Origin: Janthinobacterium rivuli
Lineage (GTDB): Bacteria; Pseudomonadota; Gammaproteobacteria; Burkholderiales; Burkholderiaceae_D
NCBI RefSeq assembly: GCF_009208735.1
Contig: NZ_WFLJ01000007.1
Coordinates: 1 to 64,000 of the forward strand
Length of the DNA stretch: 64,000 bases
Direction: 5' to 3'
Shown: in pieces, positions 1 through 7,989 of the stretch
Layout of the letters: every line of letters begins with the position of its first letter
How positions within the stretch are numbered: the first letter of the stretch is position 1
Made by a program: the position numbers and the translations under genes
Notes under the pieces: model-generated
The model's database searches: none
The model's input: only the letters and a program-made list of their open reading frames with translations
Told to the model about the DNA's origin: nothing

Positions 1-109
1 CACCCGTTCGCCACTCGCCACCAGAGCAAGCTCCGTGCTGCCGTTCGACTTGCATGTGTAAGGCATGCCGCCAGCGTTCAATCTGAGCCAGGATCAAACT
101 CTTCAGTTT
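1..109 (-). rRNA. rrs: 16S ribosomal RNA, 5' end only (partial)
   Basis: Read on the minus strand, this is the first ~109 nt of 16S rRNA. It contains the universal bacterial 27F priming-site sequence (GAGTTTGATCCTGGCTCAG), then the conserved ATTGAACGCTGGCGGCATGC and the start of variable region V1. Transcription runs leftwards, so the rest of the rrn operon lies outside the window. The mature 5' end is placed near 109 by analogy with the E. coli start (AAATTGAAGAGTTTG). The V1 sequence looks betaproteobacterial, but species cannot be assigned from this fragment. Confidence 0.97.
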
Positions 110-294
110 AATCTCTGTTACTTTGCCATTTTATTGGCACCGTCTTGCGACGGGTCGCTCACTCAAAAAACTGACAGGCCACTACTTTCGTAGCGCCTAT
201 TTCATTATTTCTTGTGAACATTTGATATTTTAAGTTTTACACTGCTTACGCAGCGCTGCACCCACATCAAATGCCCACACTTATCGACTGTTAA

Positions 295-307
295 TTGTTA
301 AAGAACT
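295..307 (-). promoter_or_regulatory. rRNA leader boxA-like antitermination site
   Basis: On the minus strand the rRNA leader reads AGTTCTTTAACAA, close to the boxA consensus (TGCTCTTTAACA) that loads Nus factors for rRNA antitermination. It sits between the upstream promoter and the 16S 5' end, as expected. The sequence from here to 110 is the transcribed leader that would pair with the 16S 3' flank for RNase III processing; that flank is outside the window. Confidence 0.75.
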
Positions 308-458
308 GTATTCGGTTACTGCTTTCGCGCTACCGACAAAGCGTTGTGTTTGTCAGCCGCGAAGAAGGAGGAGTATGAAGCATTTCGCTACGTCCGTCAA
401 CTCCTTCTTTTTTCTCACTTCACGCTGCATTTGCATGCGTCGTTCAGCGAGGGGGCGA

Positions 459-487
459 ATTATAGCCCTGCTCCGTTCGCGCCGCAA
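459..487 (-). promoter_or_regulatory. Strong sigma-70 rrn promoter (P1-like)
   Basis: On the minus strand there is a -35 TTGCGG (487-482), a 17-nt spacer and a perfect -10 TATAAT (464-459). A GC-rich discriminator (TCGCCCCC) follows, typical of stringently controlled rRNA promoters. The predicted start is near 451, giving a ~340-nt leader. The region between here and the kinase gene at 680 contains no other gene. Confidence 0.85.
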
Positions 488-679
488 GCGCTATTTTGCC
501 GCTCCCGCCGCCCAGCAAGCCCTGTCTTCACTTCAAGCGCCTTTTTGTGCAGCCTGTCGCAATCGGCTGGCGTAGTGCGTGGTCTTTAGGCACAGTGGCA
601 ACATCAGACTCTGACGCTACTCAACAAGGGTTAAACTTGCCCGCTGCGTCGATTAACTCTTGTACTTGAAAGTGCCCCC

Positions 680-1972
680 ATGCTTCCGATTTCCAACCTG
701 CCCCAATTGCTGAAAACCATCCTCGCTTGGTTACAACGGGCATTCGACGCGACGACGACCTGGGTCACCCAACTGTCCTGGTGGAAATTTTTCCTGTTCG
801 CTGCACTGGCCCTGATCGCCGGCTCCATTTTGCAAGATGAACTGTTCTCGTCCAGCCCGGACGAGGAAGTTGTCATCAAGTCGCATAAACGCAGCAGCAA
901 GGGTTCGGGTGAAACCAATATCCTGATCGACGATACGGGTATCCATTTCAATCCCCGCAACAGCAAGAACCGGCGCAGCAGCGCCGCCGACGCGGCCAGC
1001 GAGCCGGCCGACGCCGCCGAGGCGGACGCCCAAGCCAGTGCCGTGCCTCCAGCGCCCCCCGAGCCGCCCGCCGCCCCCGCCAAGCCCAGCTATCCGGTGA
1101 CCACCAATGCGTCAGGGGAAGAAGTCCATATCGAATTGCCGCCGCAAATCGGTGAAGAGCTGTCGAATGCCATCGAGGAAGCGGTCGATGATGCGGCGGA
1201 ACAGAAAGTGTCGCGCTACCACCAGCAAGCCTCGACCTGGTTCAAGAGCTTCGTCTCCTTGCTGGTATTGGCCCTGTTCGCCATGAAAGCGCTGGTGGGC
1301 GGCAAGAAACGCGCGGAAGCGGAAACCGTCACGGCGAATGAGGCAGCCGAACGGGAATCCATGCAGCGCCAGCTCAGCGAAGCGAAGATGCAGATGATGC
1401 AGGCGCAAGTCGAGCCGCACTTCCTGTTCAACACGCTGGCCTCCGTCGAACACCTGATCCAGGTCGATCCGCCGCGCGCCGCCAAGATGCAGCGCAGCCT
1501 GATCCAGTATCTGCGCGCCGTGCTGCCGCAAATGCGCGACAACGCCCTGATCACCAACCTGGGCCGTGAGGCGGACATGGTGCAAGCGTACTTGAACCTG
1601 CTGAAAATGCGCATGGAAGAACGCCTGACCGTCGACTTCCAGATTCCCGACGGCCTGCGCAGCGCCGCCTTCCCGCCCATGATGTTGCAATCGATGGTGG
1701 AAAATGCCATCAAGCACGGCCTGGAAGTCAAGCCGGAAGGCGGCACCCTGCGCATCGTTGCCGAAGTGGCGCACAGCAAGCTGCGCGTGATCGTCACCGA
1801 TGACGGCCTGGGCTTTGGCGTGGTGCCCAGCGATGGCACGGGACTGGGCTTGCCCACCATCCGTGAGCGCCTGAAGCTGCTGCATGGCGACCAGGGCAGC
1901 CTGACCATTACGCCAAATCAACCGTCCGGTGTGTGCGCCGTGATCGAAGTGCCATATCAATTGTCCAAATAA
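680..1972 (+). CDS. LytS/AlgZ-type sensor histidine kinase
   Basis: 430 aa. It has two predicted membrane segments (about residues 31-51 and 190-210). Between them lies an unusual Pro/Ala-rich, charged extracytoplasmic loop of ~140 residues. Next come a coiled stretch, the internal His_kinase motif QVEPHFLFNTL with the phospho-acceptor His near residue 247, and a HATPase domain with the N box (MVENAIKHGL) and G boxes (DDGLGFG, GTGLGL). The family autophosphorylates and passes phosphate to a LytTR regulator, and the next gene is such a regulator 68 nt downstream. The pair resembles AlgZ/AlgR (FimS/AlgR) of pseudomonads. The signal sensed is unknown; the Pro/Ala loop is not typical of AlgZ. Confidence 0.9.
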   Translation: MLPISNLPQLLKTILAWLQRAFDATTTWVTQLSWWKFFLFAALALIAGSILQDELFSSSPDEEVVIKSHKRSSKGSGETNILIDDTGIHFNPRNSKNRRSSAADAASEPADAAEADAQASAVPPAPPEPPAAPAKPSYPVTTNASGEEVHIELPPQIGEELSNAIEEAVDDAAEQKVSRYHQQASTWFKSFVSLLVLALFAMKALVGGKKRAEAETVTANEAAERESMQRQLSEAKMQMMQAQVEPHFLFNTLASVEHLIQVDPPRAAKMQRSLIQYLRAVLPQMRDNALITNLGREADMVQAYLNLLKMRMEERLTVDFQIPDGLRSAAFPPMMLQSMVENAIKHGLEVKPEGGTLRIVAEVAHSKLRVIVTDDGLGFGVVPSDGTGLGLPTIRERLKLLHGDQGSLTITPNQPSGVCAVIEVPYQLSK

Positions 1973-2040
1973 GACAGAGTAGTTGATAAAAACGCTAAAT
2001 CATTGAATAATCAATCTTCACCTGTTCACACTTGAGACCT

Positions 2041-2799
2041 ATGCCTACCGCTATTATTGCCGACGACGAAAGACTGATGCGCGACCAGCTGCGCCTGCGC
2101 CTGGGCCAGGCCTGGCCGGAACTGGAAATCATCGGCGAAGCCAAGAATGGCGACGAAGCGATCGAACTGGTGGAACAACTCAAACCGGACTTTGCCTTCC
2201 TCGATATCCGCATGCCGGGCAAGACGGGCATGGAAGCGGCGCAAGTGATTGGCGGCAAGACGCATATCGTCTTCGTCACGGCCTATGATACGCACGCCGT
2301 CGAAGCCTTCGAACGGGGCGCCGTCGACTACGTGCTCAAACCGCCCGAGCATGAGCGCTTGCTGGTCACGGTGGAGCGCCTGAAAACGCACTTGAACAAG
2401 CCGGCCCTCGATGTCAACAGCAGCGTCACTGCCATGCTTTCGCAACTGGCGGAGAAAATCACGGCCAAGCCCACCTACCTGCAATGGATACAGGCCAGCA
2501 TCGGCCAGGACTTGCGCATGATTCCCGTGGAAGAGATTTTATTTTTTCGCTCCGACGAGAAATACACTTGCGTGCAGACCGCCAAGTATGAGGCGCTGAT
2601 CCGCAAACCCGTGCGCGACCTGGCAGAAGAGCTCGATCCATCGCTGTTCTGGCAAATCCATCGCGCCACCCTCGTAAATGTGAATGCCATCGAAGGCGTG
2701 ACGCGCGACATCCGCGGCCGCCACCTGGTACTCATCAAAGGCAAATCCGACAAGCTCGAAGTGAGCCGCAGCTTCCTGCACCTGTTCAAGCAAATGTAA
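2041..2799 (+). CDS. LytTR-family response regulator (AlgR-like)
   Basis: 252 aa from the ATG at 2041; an in-frame TTG nine bases earlier is less likely. The N-terminal receiver has the acidic pair in IIADDE, the phospho-acceptor Asp55 (FLDIRMPG), a conserved Thr (VTAYD) and Lys (LKPPEHERL). The C-terminal LytTR DNA-binding domain covers roughly residues 145-250 (FFRSDEKYTCVQT, IHRATLVNVNAIEGV). It follows the LytS-type kinase on the same strand and is probably its partner. The AlgR family controls surface structures, alginate and twitching, but the targets here cannot be read from the sequence. Confidence 0.92.
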   Translation: MPTAIIADDERLMRDQLRLRLGQAWPELEIIGEAKNGDEAIELVEQLKPDFAFLDIRMPGKTGMEAAQVIGGKTHIVFVTAYDTHAVEAFERGAVDYVLKPPEHERLLVTVERLKTHLNKPALDVNSSVTAMLSQLAEKITAKPTYLQWIQASIGQDLRMIPVEEILFFRSDEKYTCVQTAKYEALIRKPVRDLAEELDPSLFWQIHRATLVNVNAIEGVTRDIRGRHLVLIKGKSDKLEVSRSFLHLFKQM

Positions 2800-2960
2800 G
2801 TCCCCCGCCGCCCGGCCCCGGCCGGCGCGGCGCATGGATCTCTTCCATCCCCTTCCTGCGCCACATCAAGCCATGCCGCGCCAACAGGCATAGGCTATGA
2901 CAAGTCCTGTCCGCCATTGCTGTCTTGCCTGCCTTCGTCCATGTTCGCAAGGAGAGCCCC

Positions 2961-4151
2961 ATGCCTGACCGAGGCAGTTCGACACTGCTGCGCATCCTGC
3001 CGCTGGGCATGGCGGCGGCGCTTTTGCTGTGCTTGTTTCCCCCACTGAAAGCCCGCCGGCAACGACAGGCGCGCGGCCAGGCCATCATCGACAGCGCCAG
3101 CGACGCCATCATCAGCATCGACAGCGGGCAAATCATCCTGCATGCGAACGCGGCGGCAGCCAGATTGTTCGACGATACGCCGGCCGGTATGCGTGGCATG
3201 CGCCTGGGCCACTACATCCTGCGCGACTTGCGCACCCTGGGCGGCCTGGGTCAACACGATGGCGATCCGCCGTTTGGCGACATCAGCCAGGAGCTGCGCC
3301 TGACGGGCCGGCGCGCCACCGATTACACCTTGACGGGACGGCGCAACGATGGCGCCATGTTTCCACTCGAAGGTTCGCTCTCGGCCATGCAGGAAGACGG
3401 CCATAGCGTGTTTACCATCATCGTGCGCGACATCAGTGCGCGCCAGCAGATGCATGAGCAGCTGGCCCGCTCCTTCTCGCAACTGCGCGAATTGTCGAGT
3501 GCGCTGCAATCCATCCGCGAAGAAGAGCGCAAGCACATCGCGCGCGAACTGCATGATGACTTGGGGCAATTGCTGGCCACCCTGCGCGTCGACCTGACCC
3601 TGGTGCGCCAGCACACGGACACCACCGCGCCCCTGCATGCGCTGCTGCACAGCATGGACGGCTTGCTGGTGACGGCCATCACCTCGCTGCGGCGCATCGC
3701 CAGCAACCTGCGCCCGCGCGCGCTCGATGAAGGGGGCTTGTATTTTGCCCTACAAAAACTGCGCCATGACTTCCTGCTGCGCCGCGCCATCCATTTCGAC
3801 TTGCTGGCCGACGAAGCCGACCTCGTGCTCGACGATGCGCGCAGCACGGCCATCTACCGCATCGTGCAGGAAGCGCTGACGAATATCGCGCGCCATGCCG
3901 AGGCCAGCCACATCACCATCGCCCTGCACCGCATCGATTCCTCGCTGGCGATCACCATCCAGGATGACGGCCGCGGCATCGCCGAACAGGACCTGGAAAA
4001 AGCCACAGCCCTGGGCTTGCTGGGCATGCGCGAGCGGGTCTGGGGCTTGAATGGCAGCATCCATATTGGCGCCGATAGCGAGCTGGGTGGCACGCGCATC
4101 GACATTTCGCTGCCCATGCATGCCGAGAAGGCGGCAGCGGCGATGCCATAA
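2961..4151 (+). CDS. PAS domain sensor kinase, NarX/DegS type (HisKA_3)
   Basis: 396 aa from the ATG at 2961, chosen because AAGGAGAG lies just upstream. A single N-terminal hydrophobic segment (about residues 10-28) precedes a PAS domain (~30-150). Then comes a HisKA_3 dimerisation region with phospho-acceptor His198 in ARELHDDLGQ, and a HATPase domain (IVQEALTNIARHA, DDGRGI, LGLLGMRERV). Kinases of this type normally signal to NarL/FixJ regulators, but no such gene is adjacent, so its partner must lie elsewhere. The stop codon runs into the A-tract of the facing terminator. Confidence 0.9.
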   Translation: MPDRGSSTLLRILPLGMAAALLLCLFPPLKARRQRQARGQAIIDSASDAIISIDSGQIILHANAAAARLFDDTPAGMRGMRLGHYILRDLRTLGGLGQHDGDPPFGDISQELRLTGRRATDYTLTGRRNDGAMFPLEGSLSAMQEDGHSVFTIIVRDISARQQMHEQLARSFSQLRELSSALQSIREEERKHIARELHDDLGQLLATLRVDLTLVRQHTDTTAPLHALLHSMDGLLVTAITSLRRIASNLRPRALDEGGLYFALQKLRHDFLLRRAIHFDLLADEADLVLDDARSTAIYRIVQEALTNIARHAEASHITIALHRIDSSLAITIQDDGRGIAEQDLEKATALGLLGMRERVWGLNGSIHIGADSELGGTRIDISLPMHAEKAAAAMP

Positions 4152-4173
4152 AAAAGGCGCCCGCAGGCGCCTT
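4150..4173 (-). terminator. Rho-independent terminator of the porin gene
   Basis: Inverted repeat AAGGCGCC-CGCA-GGCGCCTT (8-bp stem, 4-nt loop). On the minus strand it is followed by a run of T, 25 nt after the porin stop codon. Confidence 0.85.
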
Positions 4174-4197
4174 CCACTTCGTCACATCCAATGATGC

Positions 4198-5145
4198 TTA
4201 GAATTTGTGTGCCAGGCCGATCTGATACGAGGTCAGCGACTTGACGCGCTCGCGGCCAGCGTAAGCGTACACATCGGTGCGCTTCGACAGGTGGTAGTCG
4301 TAACCGACGCCAAATTCCTTGATGGTGTCCTGATCCTTGAACTTGTTGTTGCTTTGCTCTTGCTTGCCATACGACACTTTGGCATCGCCGCCGCCAACCG
4401 TGTAGTTCAGGCCGATCAGGTAGGATTTGTATTCACCGGTGGTTGCCACCTTGGTGTCGCCTTTCGAGTAGGCGGCCGTGATCTTGGCCGGGCCGAATTT
4501 ATAGCCGCCACCGATGGACCACAGGTCAGGCTTGGCGGCCGTTGCTGTTGCTTGCACGGCTTTTTCGTAGCCGGCGTGCAAGCTGATCGGGCCGTTGTCG
4601 TAGGTTGCCAGGCCAATCACGCCCGCATCAGCGCTGTTGACTTCGCTCAGCACGTATTGCAGGCTGCCCACGAAACCTTCAAAGCTTGGGCTGTTGTAGG
4701 TCACGGCATTGTTGACGCGCGACGTGCCGACGCCCGAACGCAGCAGGGTTTCATTGTTCTTGCCGACCACGCCGTAGGTGTTGAAAGGATCGACGCGGGC
4801 GATGGTGCCATCGACCAGATTCTTGGTGCGACCCAGGATGGCGGTACCAAACGCGCCTTTCAAGCCCACGTAAGCTTGACGGTCGAACAACACGCCTTTT
4901 TGCGCACCGGTGTCAGCCAGGAATTCACTTTCCAGGTTGAAAATTGCGGACAGGCCGCCACCCAGATCTTCCGTACCCTTGAAACCGAGGCGCGACGCAT
5001 TGTTTTCGCGTTGTACCGTCGGCTGGCCAGTGGTCTTGGCGATACCAAGGTCAACCAGGCCATACACGGTGACGTTCGATTGTGCTTGCGCCGTGGCTGC
5101 TGCGAAGGTACCGATGATCAATGCTGCCAGAGTAATTTTTTTCAC
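4198..5145 (-). CDS. Gram-negative outer-membrane porin
   Basis: 315 aa. It starts with a clear signal peptide (MKKITLAALIIGTFAAATAQA, cleavage after AQA). Mature beta-barrel features follow: SNVTVYGLVDLGI at the start, the porin-typical ASRLGFKGTEDLGGGL and FDRQAYVGLKG motifs, alternating hydrophobic strands, and a final strand ending in Phe (IGLAHKF), the BamA recognition signal. This is the trimeric Porin_4/OmpC-like family common in Burkholderiales, which lets small hydrophilic solutes cross the outer membrane. It is monocistronic, with its own terminator. Substrate preference cannot be inferred. Confidence 0.93.
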   Translation of the reverse strand: MKKITLAALIIGTFAAATAQAQSNVTVYGLVDLGIAKTTGQPTVQRENNASRLGFKGTEDLGGGLSAIFNLESEFLADTGAQKGVLFDRQAYVGLKGAFGTAILGRTKNLVDGTIARVDPFNTYGVVGKNNETLLRSGVGTSRVNNAVTYNSPSFEGFVGSLQYVLSEVNSADAGVIGLATYDNGPISLHAGYEKAVQATATAAKPDLWSIGGGYKFGPAKITAAYSKGDTKVATTGEYKSYLIGLNYTVGGGDAKVSYGKQEQSNNKFKDQDTIKEFGVGYDYHLSKRTDVYAYAGRERVKSLTSYQIGLAHKF

Positions 5146-5289
5146 TTGAGATTCTCTACATTAGGTTGGACAAGATGTGGTGCTGCTTAGCTGCTGAACC
5201 GAATCATGCCCACCAAATACTTCAACAATATGACATCGACAAGATGTTGTTTTTTAGCACAACATCTTGTCAGATAAAAACAACAGACG

Positions 5290-5313
5290 AAAAAAAACCG
5301 CCCGCAGGCGGTT
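5290..5313 (-). terminator. Terminator of the methyltransferase gene
   Basis: Stem AACCGCC-CGCA-GGCGGTT followed on the minus strand by a run of eight T, 18 nt beyond the stop codon of the minus-strand methyltransferase. Confidence 0.85.
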
Positions 5314-5330
5314 CTTGCAGCAACAGCCGC

Positions 5331-5981
5331 TTATTTCAGGCGGCAGCTCAGCAGCCAGTAGTATTCCAGGCGCTTCATGCGGATTTCTCGGGCCGAGTGG
5401 GCAAACTTCTTGCGCAGGTGACTATCCGATGGGAAATTTTTCAGCACTTCATAGCGCTCGCCCCCCTCCGTCGTGCGGAATTGGTGGGTATTGCCTTCCA
5501 GGTCGGTGCGCGCGATAACCGTGCTGCTGCCATCGACATAGGAATTGTCGATCAGCACCAGCAGGATGTCCTTGCCCAACTTGCTGCGCAATTGCTTCAG
5601 GTATTTGTCCTGGTCTTCGCGCTTGACGTGCGACCACCAGAAGCCGGCGAACACGGCCGTGAACTTGCCCAGCAAATCATCGGGCAAATTGAACGCATCG
5701 AGCTTGGCGAAGCTGACATTGTCGGGCAAGCCGCGTGCCTGGGCCAGCGCCAGCATTTCATCGTTGATGTCGGTGGCCAGCACGGACTCGGCCGACTCGG
5801 CGACCACTTCCGTCCAATAGCCGGTGCCGCAAGCCAGTTCCAGCACGGTATGGCCTTCCAGCACGTCGGCGACCTTGTCGCGCAACACTTCCAGGTCTTC
5901 CTGGCGTTCGGGCTTGTCATAGACGCGCTCGTACTGCTGCGCGATGGTGGCGTAATATTTGGCAAGCTGATCGGTAATCAT
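5331..5981 (-). CDS. Class I SAM-dependent methyltransferase
   Basis: 216 aa from the ATG at 5981, preceded by a purine-rich AAGAAGAGAAG. The Rossmann-fold motif I is VLELACGTGYWTE, followed by an acidic residue after the second strand (VLATDINDEML) and the motif AKLDAFNLPD. These show SAM binding of the Methyltransf_25/11 type. The substrate is not identifiable: such small soluble enzymes methylate quinones, small metabolites or proteins. It is a single gene between the porin and cysB, transcribed on the same strand as both but with its own terminator. Confidence 0.8.
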   Translation of the reverse strand: MITDQLAKYYATIAQQYERVYDKPERQEDLEVLRDKVADVLEGHTVLELACGTGYWTEVVAESAESVLATDINDEMLALAQARGLPDNVSFAKLDAFNLPDDLLGKFTAVFAGFWWSHVKREDQDKYLKQLRSKLGKDILLVLIDNSYVDGSSTVIARTDLEGNTHQFRTTEGGERYEVLKNFPSDSHLRKKFAHSAREIRMKRLEYYWLLSCRLK

Positions 5982-6042
5982 TGTTTCTTCTCTTCTTAAA
6001 TAATCTTGGCCAGGCACCTCGCCCGGCCGACTTCATGCATTG

Positions 6043-6984
6043 TTATAGTTCGTAGTGCTCTTTATCACCACTCATCGCCTGCTCGATGAGCTTGCGGTTC
6101 AGGGTTGGTGTCAGCAACTCGATAAAGGTATAGATATAGCTGCGCAAATACGCGCCTTGCTTGACGGCCACGCGCGACACATTCATGCCGAACAGATGGC
6201 CGACAGGGATGGCGCGCAAGCCTTTGTCGCGCTCGGCATCGAAGGCCATACCCGCTATGATACCAATCCCCATGCCCAACTCGACATAAGTCTTGATGAC
6301 GTCCGCATCGATGGCTTCCAGCAAGATGTCCGGCTTCAAGCTGCGCAGCACGAAAGCGTGGTCGATCTTGTTGCGTCCGGCGAACGCGCTGTCATAGGTA
6401 ATCAGGGGGAAAGCGGCGATCTCTTCCAGGGTCACGGACTTCGACTTGAGCAGCGGATGGTCGACCGGCACCACCACCACATGCTCCCATTGATAACATG
6501 GCAAGGTGATCAAGCCATCGATGGCGGCGATCGATTCGGTGGCGATGGCCAGATCGGCCTGGTCACGCTGCACCATCTCGGCGATCTGGCGCGGATTACC
6601 TTGCAGTAAAGATAAGCGCACCTTCGGGAACTTCAGCATGAACGCCTGCACCACCTTGGGCAAGGTGTAGCGCGCCTGCGTATGTGTGGTGGCAATGGTG
6701 AAGCTGCCGCTGTCCTGCGCCGCGAATTCCTTGCCGATGCGCTTCATGCTGTCGATTTCCTGCATGATCAGCTCGACGGACTCCAGCACCAGGCGGCCCG
6801 GCTCCGTCAAGCCACGGATGCGCTTGCCGTGGCGTGTAAAAATATCCACGCCCAGCTCTTCCTCCAGCTCGATGATGGCTTTCGATACGCCCGGTTGCGA
6901 CGTAAACAAGGCCTTGGCGGCGTCCGTCAGGTTGTAATTCTGCCGGACCGCTTCGCGCACGAAGCGCAGTTGATGAAGATTCAT
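6043..6984 (-). CDS. cysB: CysB-type LysR transcriptional regulator of sulfur assimilation
   Basis: 313 aa. The N-terminal winged HTH (residues ~1-60) contains LTDAAKALFTSQPGVSKAI, characteristic of CysB/Cbl rather than generic LysR proteins. A linker helix and a periplasmic-binding-like inducer domain follow (~90-300). In enterobacteria CysB activates sulfate assimilation genes with N-acetylserine or O-acetylserine as inducer. Here the gene is divergent from the sulfite exporter/cys block, which strongly supports the same role. CysB versus Cbl cannot be separated by sequence alone; location favours the master regulator. Confidence 0.92.
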   Translation of the reverse strand: MNLHQLRFVREAVRQNYNLTDAAKALFTSQPGVSKAIIELEEELGVDIFTRHGKRIRGLTEPGRLVLESVELIMQEIDSMKRIGKEFAAQDSGSFTIATTHTQARYTLPKVVQAFMLKFPKVRLSLLQGNPRQIAEMVQRDQADLAIATESIAAIDGLITLPCYQWEHVVVVPVDHPLLKSKSVTLEEIAAFPLITYDSAFAGRNKIDHAFVLRSLKPDILLEAIDADVIKTYVELGMGIGIIAGMAFDAERDKGLRAIPVGHLFGMNVSRVAVKQGAYLRSYIYTFIELLTPTLNRKLIEQAMSGDKEHYEL

Positions 6985-7051
6985 TGCTGGTTTGCCCTAG
7001 ATTGCCGTGATTTGCCGAGTTTCCGCCCCACCCATGATTTTGCGTTCATGC

Positions 7052-7063
7052 ATATACGTATAT
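7052..7063. promoter_or_regulatory. Palindrome in the cysB / cys-operon divergent promoter region
   Basis: A perfect 12-bp palindrome, ATATACGTATAT, followed by the related CGCATATAAGC. It lies in the 161-bp gap between cysB and the TSUP gene. AT-rich dyads of this kind are common LysR-type sites, so it may be a CysB box or part of a promoter; this is inferred from position only. Confidence 0.4.
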
Positions 7064-7145
7064 CGCATATAAGCAAATGCGTACTAAGTAGTTTGGAATA
7101 AACACAAAGTTTATTACTATTGCGGGTACTTTGGGGGATGCAAGC

Positions 7146-7919
7146 ATGACTTTGTCTTATATAGTCTCAGGATTTGCCGTAGGATTACTCGTAGGAATGA
7201 CCGGCGTGGGCGGCGGCTCGCTGATGACGCCGCTGTTAACCTTGCTGTTTGGCGTGCCGCCCTCCGTGGCCGTGGGCACCGACCTGGCCTTCGCCTCGAT
7301 CACCAAGAGCGCCGGCACCCTGACGCACCGCCTGCGCGGCACCATCCGCTGGGATATCGTCAAGCGCCTGTGCATCGGCGCCCTGCCCGCCGCCGTCATC
7401 GCGACCCTGGCGCTCAAATCGTTCGGCACCCTGTCGCCGGAAATCGGCCAGATCATCCGTTACTCGATCGCCGGCTCCGTACTGCTGACCGTCGTGGCAC
7501 TGATCTTCAAGGGCCGCATGCTGGCTTGGATCAATGCACACCCTGAGAAACAATTACAAGGCAACAAGCTTGCCGCCGCGACCATCATCGCCGGCGCCGT
7601 GCTGGGCGTGCTGGTGACGGTGTCGTCGATCGGCGCCGGCGCCATCGGCGCGACCCTGCTGGTGATGCTGTATCCACGCATGAGCTCGGCCGAAGTGGCG
7701 GGCACCGATATCGCCTACGCCGTGCCCCTGACGGCCATCGCCGCCCTGGGCCACTGGTGGCTCGGCTCCATCCACTGGGAATTGCTGGCCTCCTTGCTGG
7801 TCGGCTCACTGCCCGGCATCACGCTCGGTTCCTGGATTGCCCGCTCCGTGCCGGAAAAGTTTTTAAGAGTACTGCTGGCGATGACCTTGACCGGCGTGGC
7901 AGTAAAGCTAATCTATTAA
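7146..7919 (+). CDS. TSUP/TauE-family sulfite exporter-like membrane protein
   Basis: 257 aa from the ATG at 7146, with GGGGGA upstream; an earlier TTG at 7131 is possible. It is very hydrophobic, with seven to eight membrane segments, and shows the two-fold repeat of the DUF81/TSUP family: a Gly-rich start (GLLVGMTGVGGGSLMTPLL) and a second repeat (GVLVTVSSIGAGAIGATLLV). TSUP members move sulfite, sulfoacetate or thiosulfate across the inner membrane. As first gene of the cys block it probably handles sulfate or sulfite, either importing sulfate in place of a CysTWA transporter or exporting excess sulfite. Confidence 0.85.
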   Translation: MTLSYIVSGFAVGLLVGMTGVGGGSLMTPLLTLLFGVPPSVAVGTDLAFASITKSAGTLTHRLRGTIRWDIVKRLCIGALPAAVIATLALKSFGTLSPEIGQIIRYSIAGSVLLTVVALIFKGRMLAWINAHPEKQLQGNKLAAATIIAGAVLGVLVTVSSIGAGAIGATLLVMLYPRMSSAEVAGTDIAYAVPLTAIAALGHWWLGSIHWELLASLLVGSLPGITLGSWIARSVPEKFLRVLLAMTLTGVAVKLIY

Positions 7920-7989
7920 ATAACACGAGCAGTATCAAGAACATAATCCCAGGCAATCTTCCAGCACCCCGGCTTTTTTAGGAATTGAT

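Noticed and set aside
344..589. Two small plus-strand open frames in the rrn promoter region
   Set aside because: They overlap the strong rrn promoter and leader on the other strand and lack coding character.
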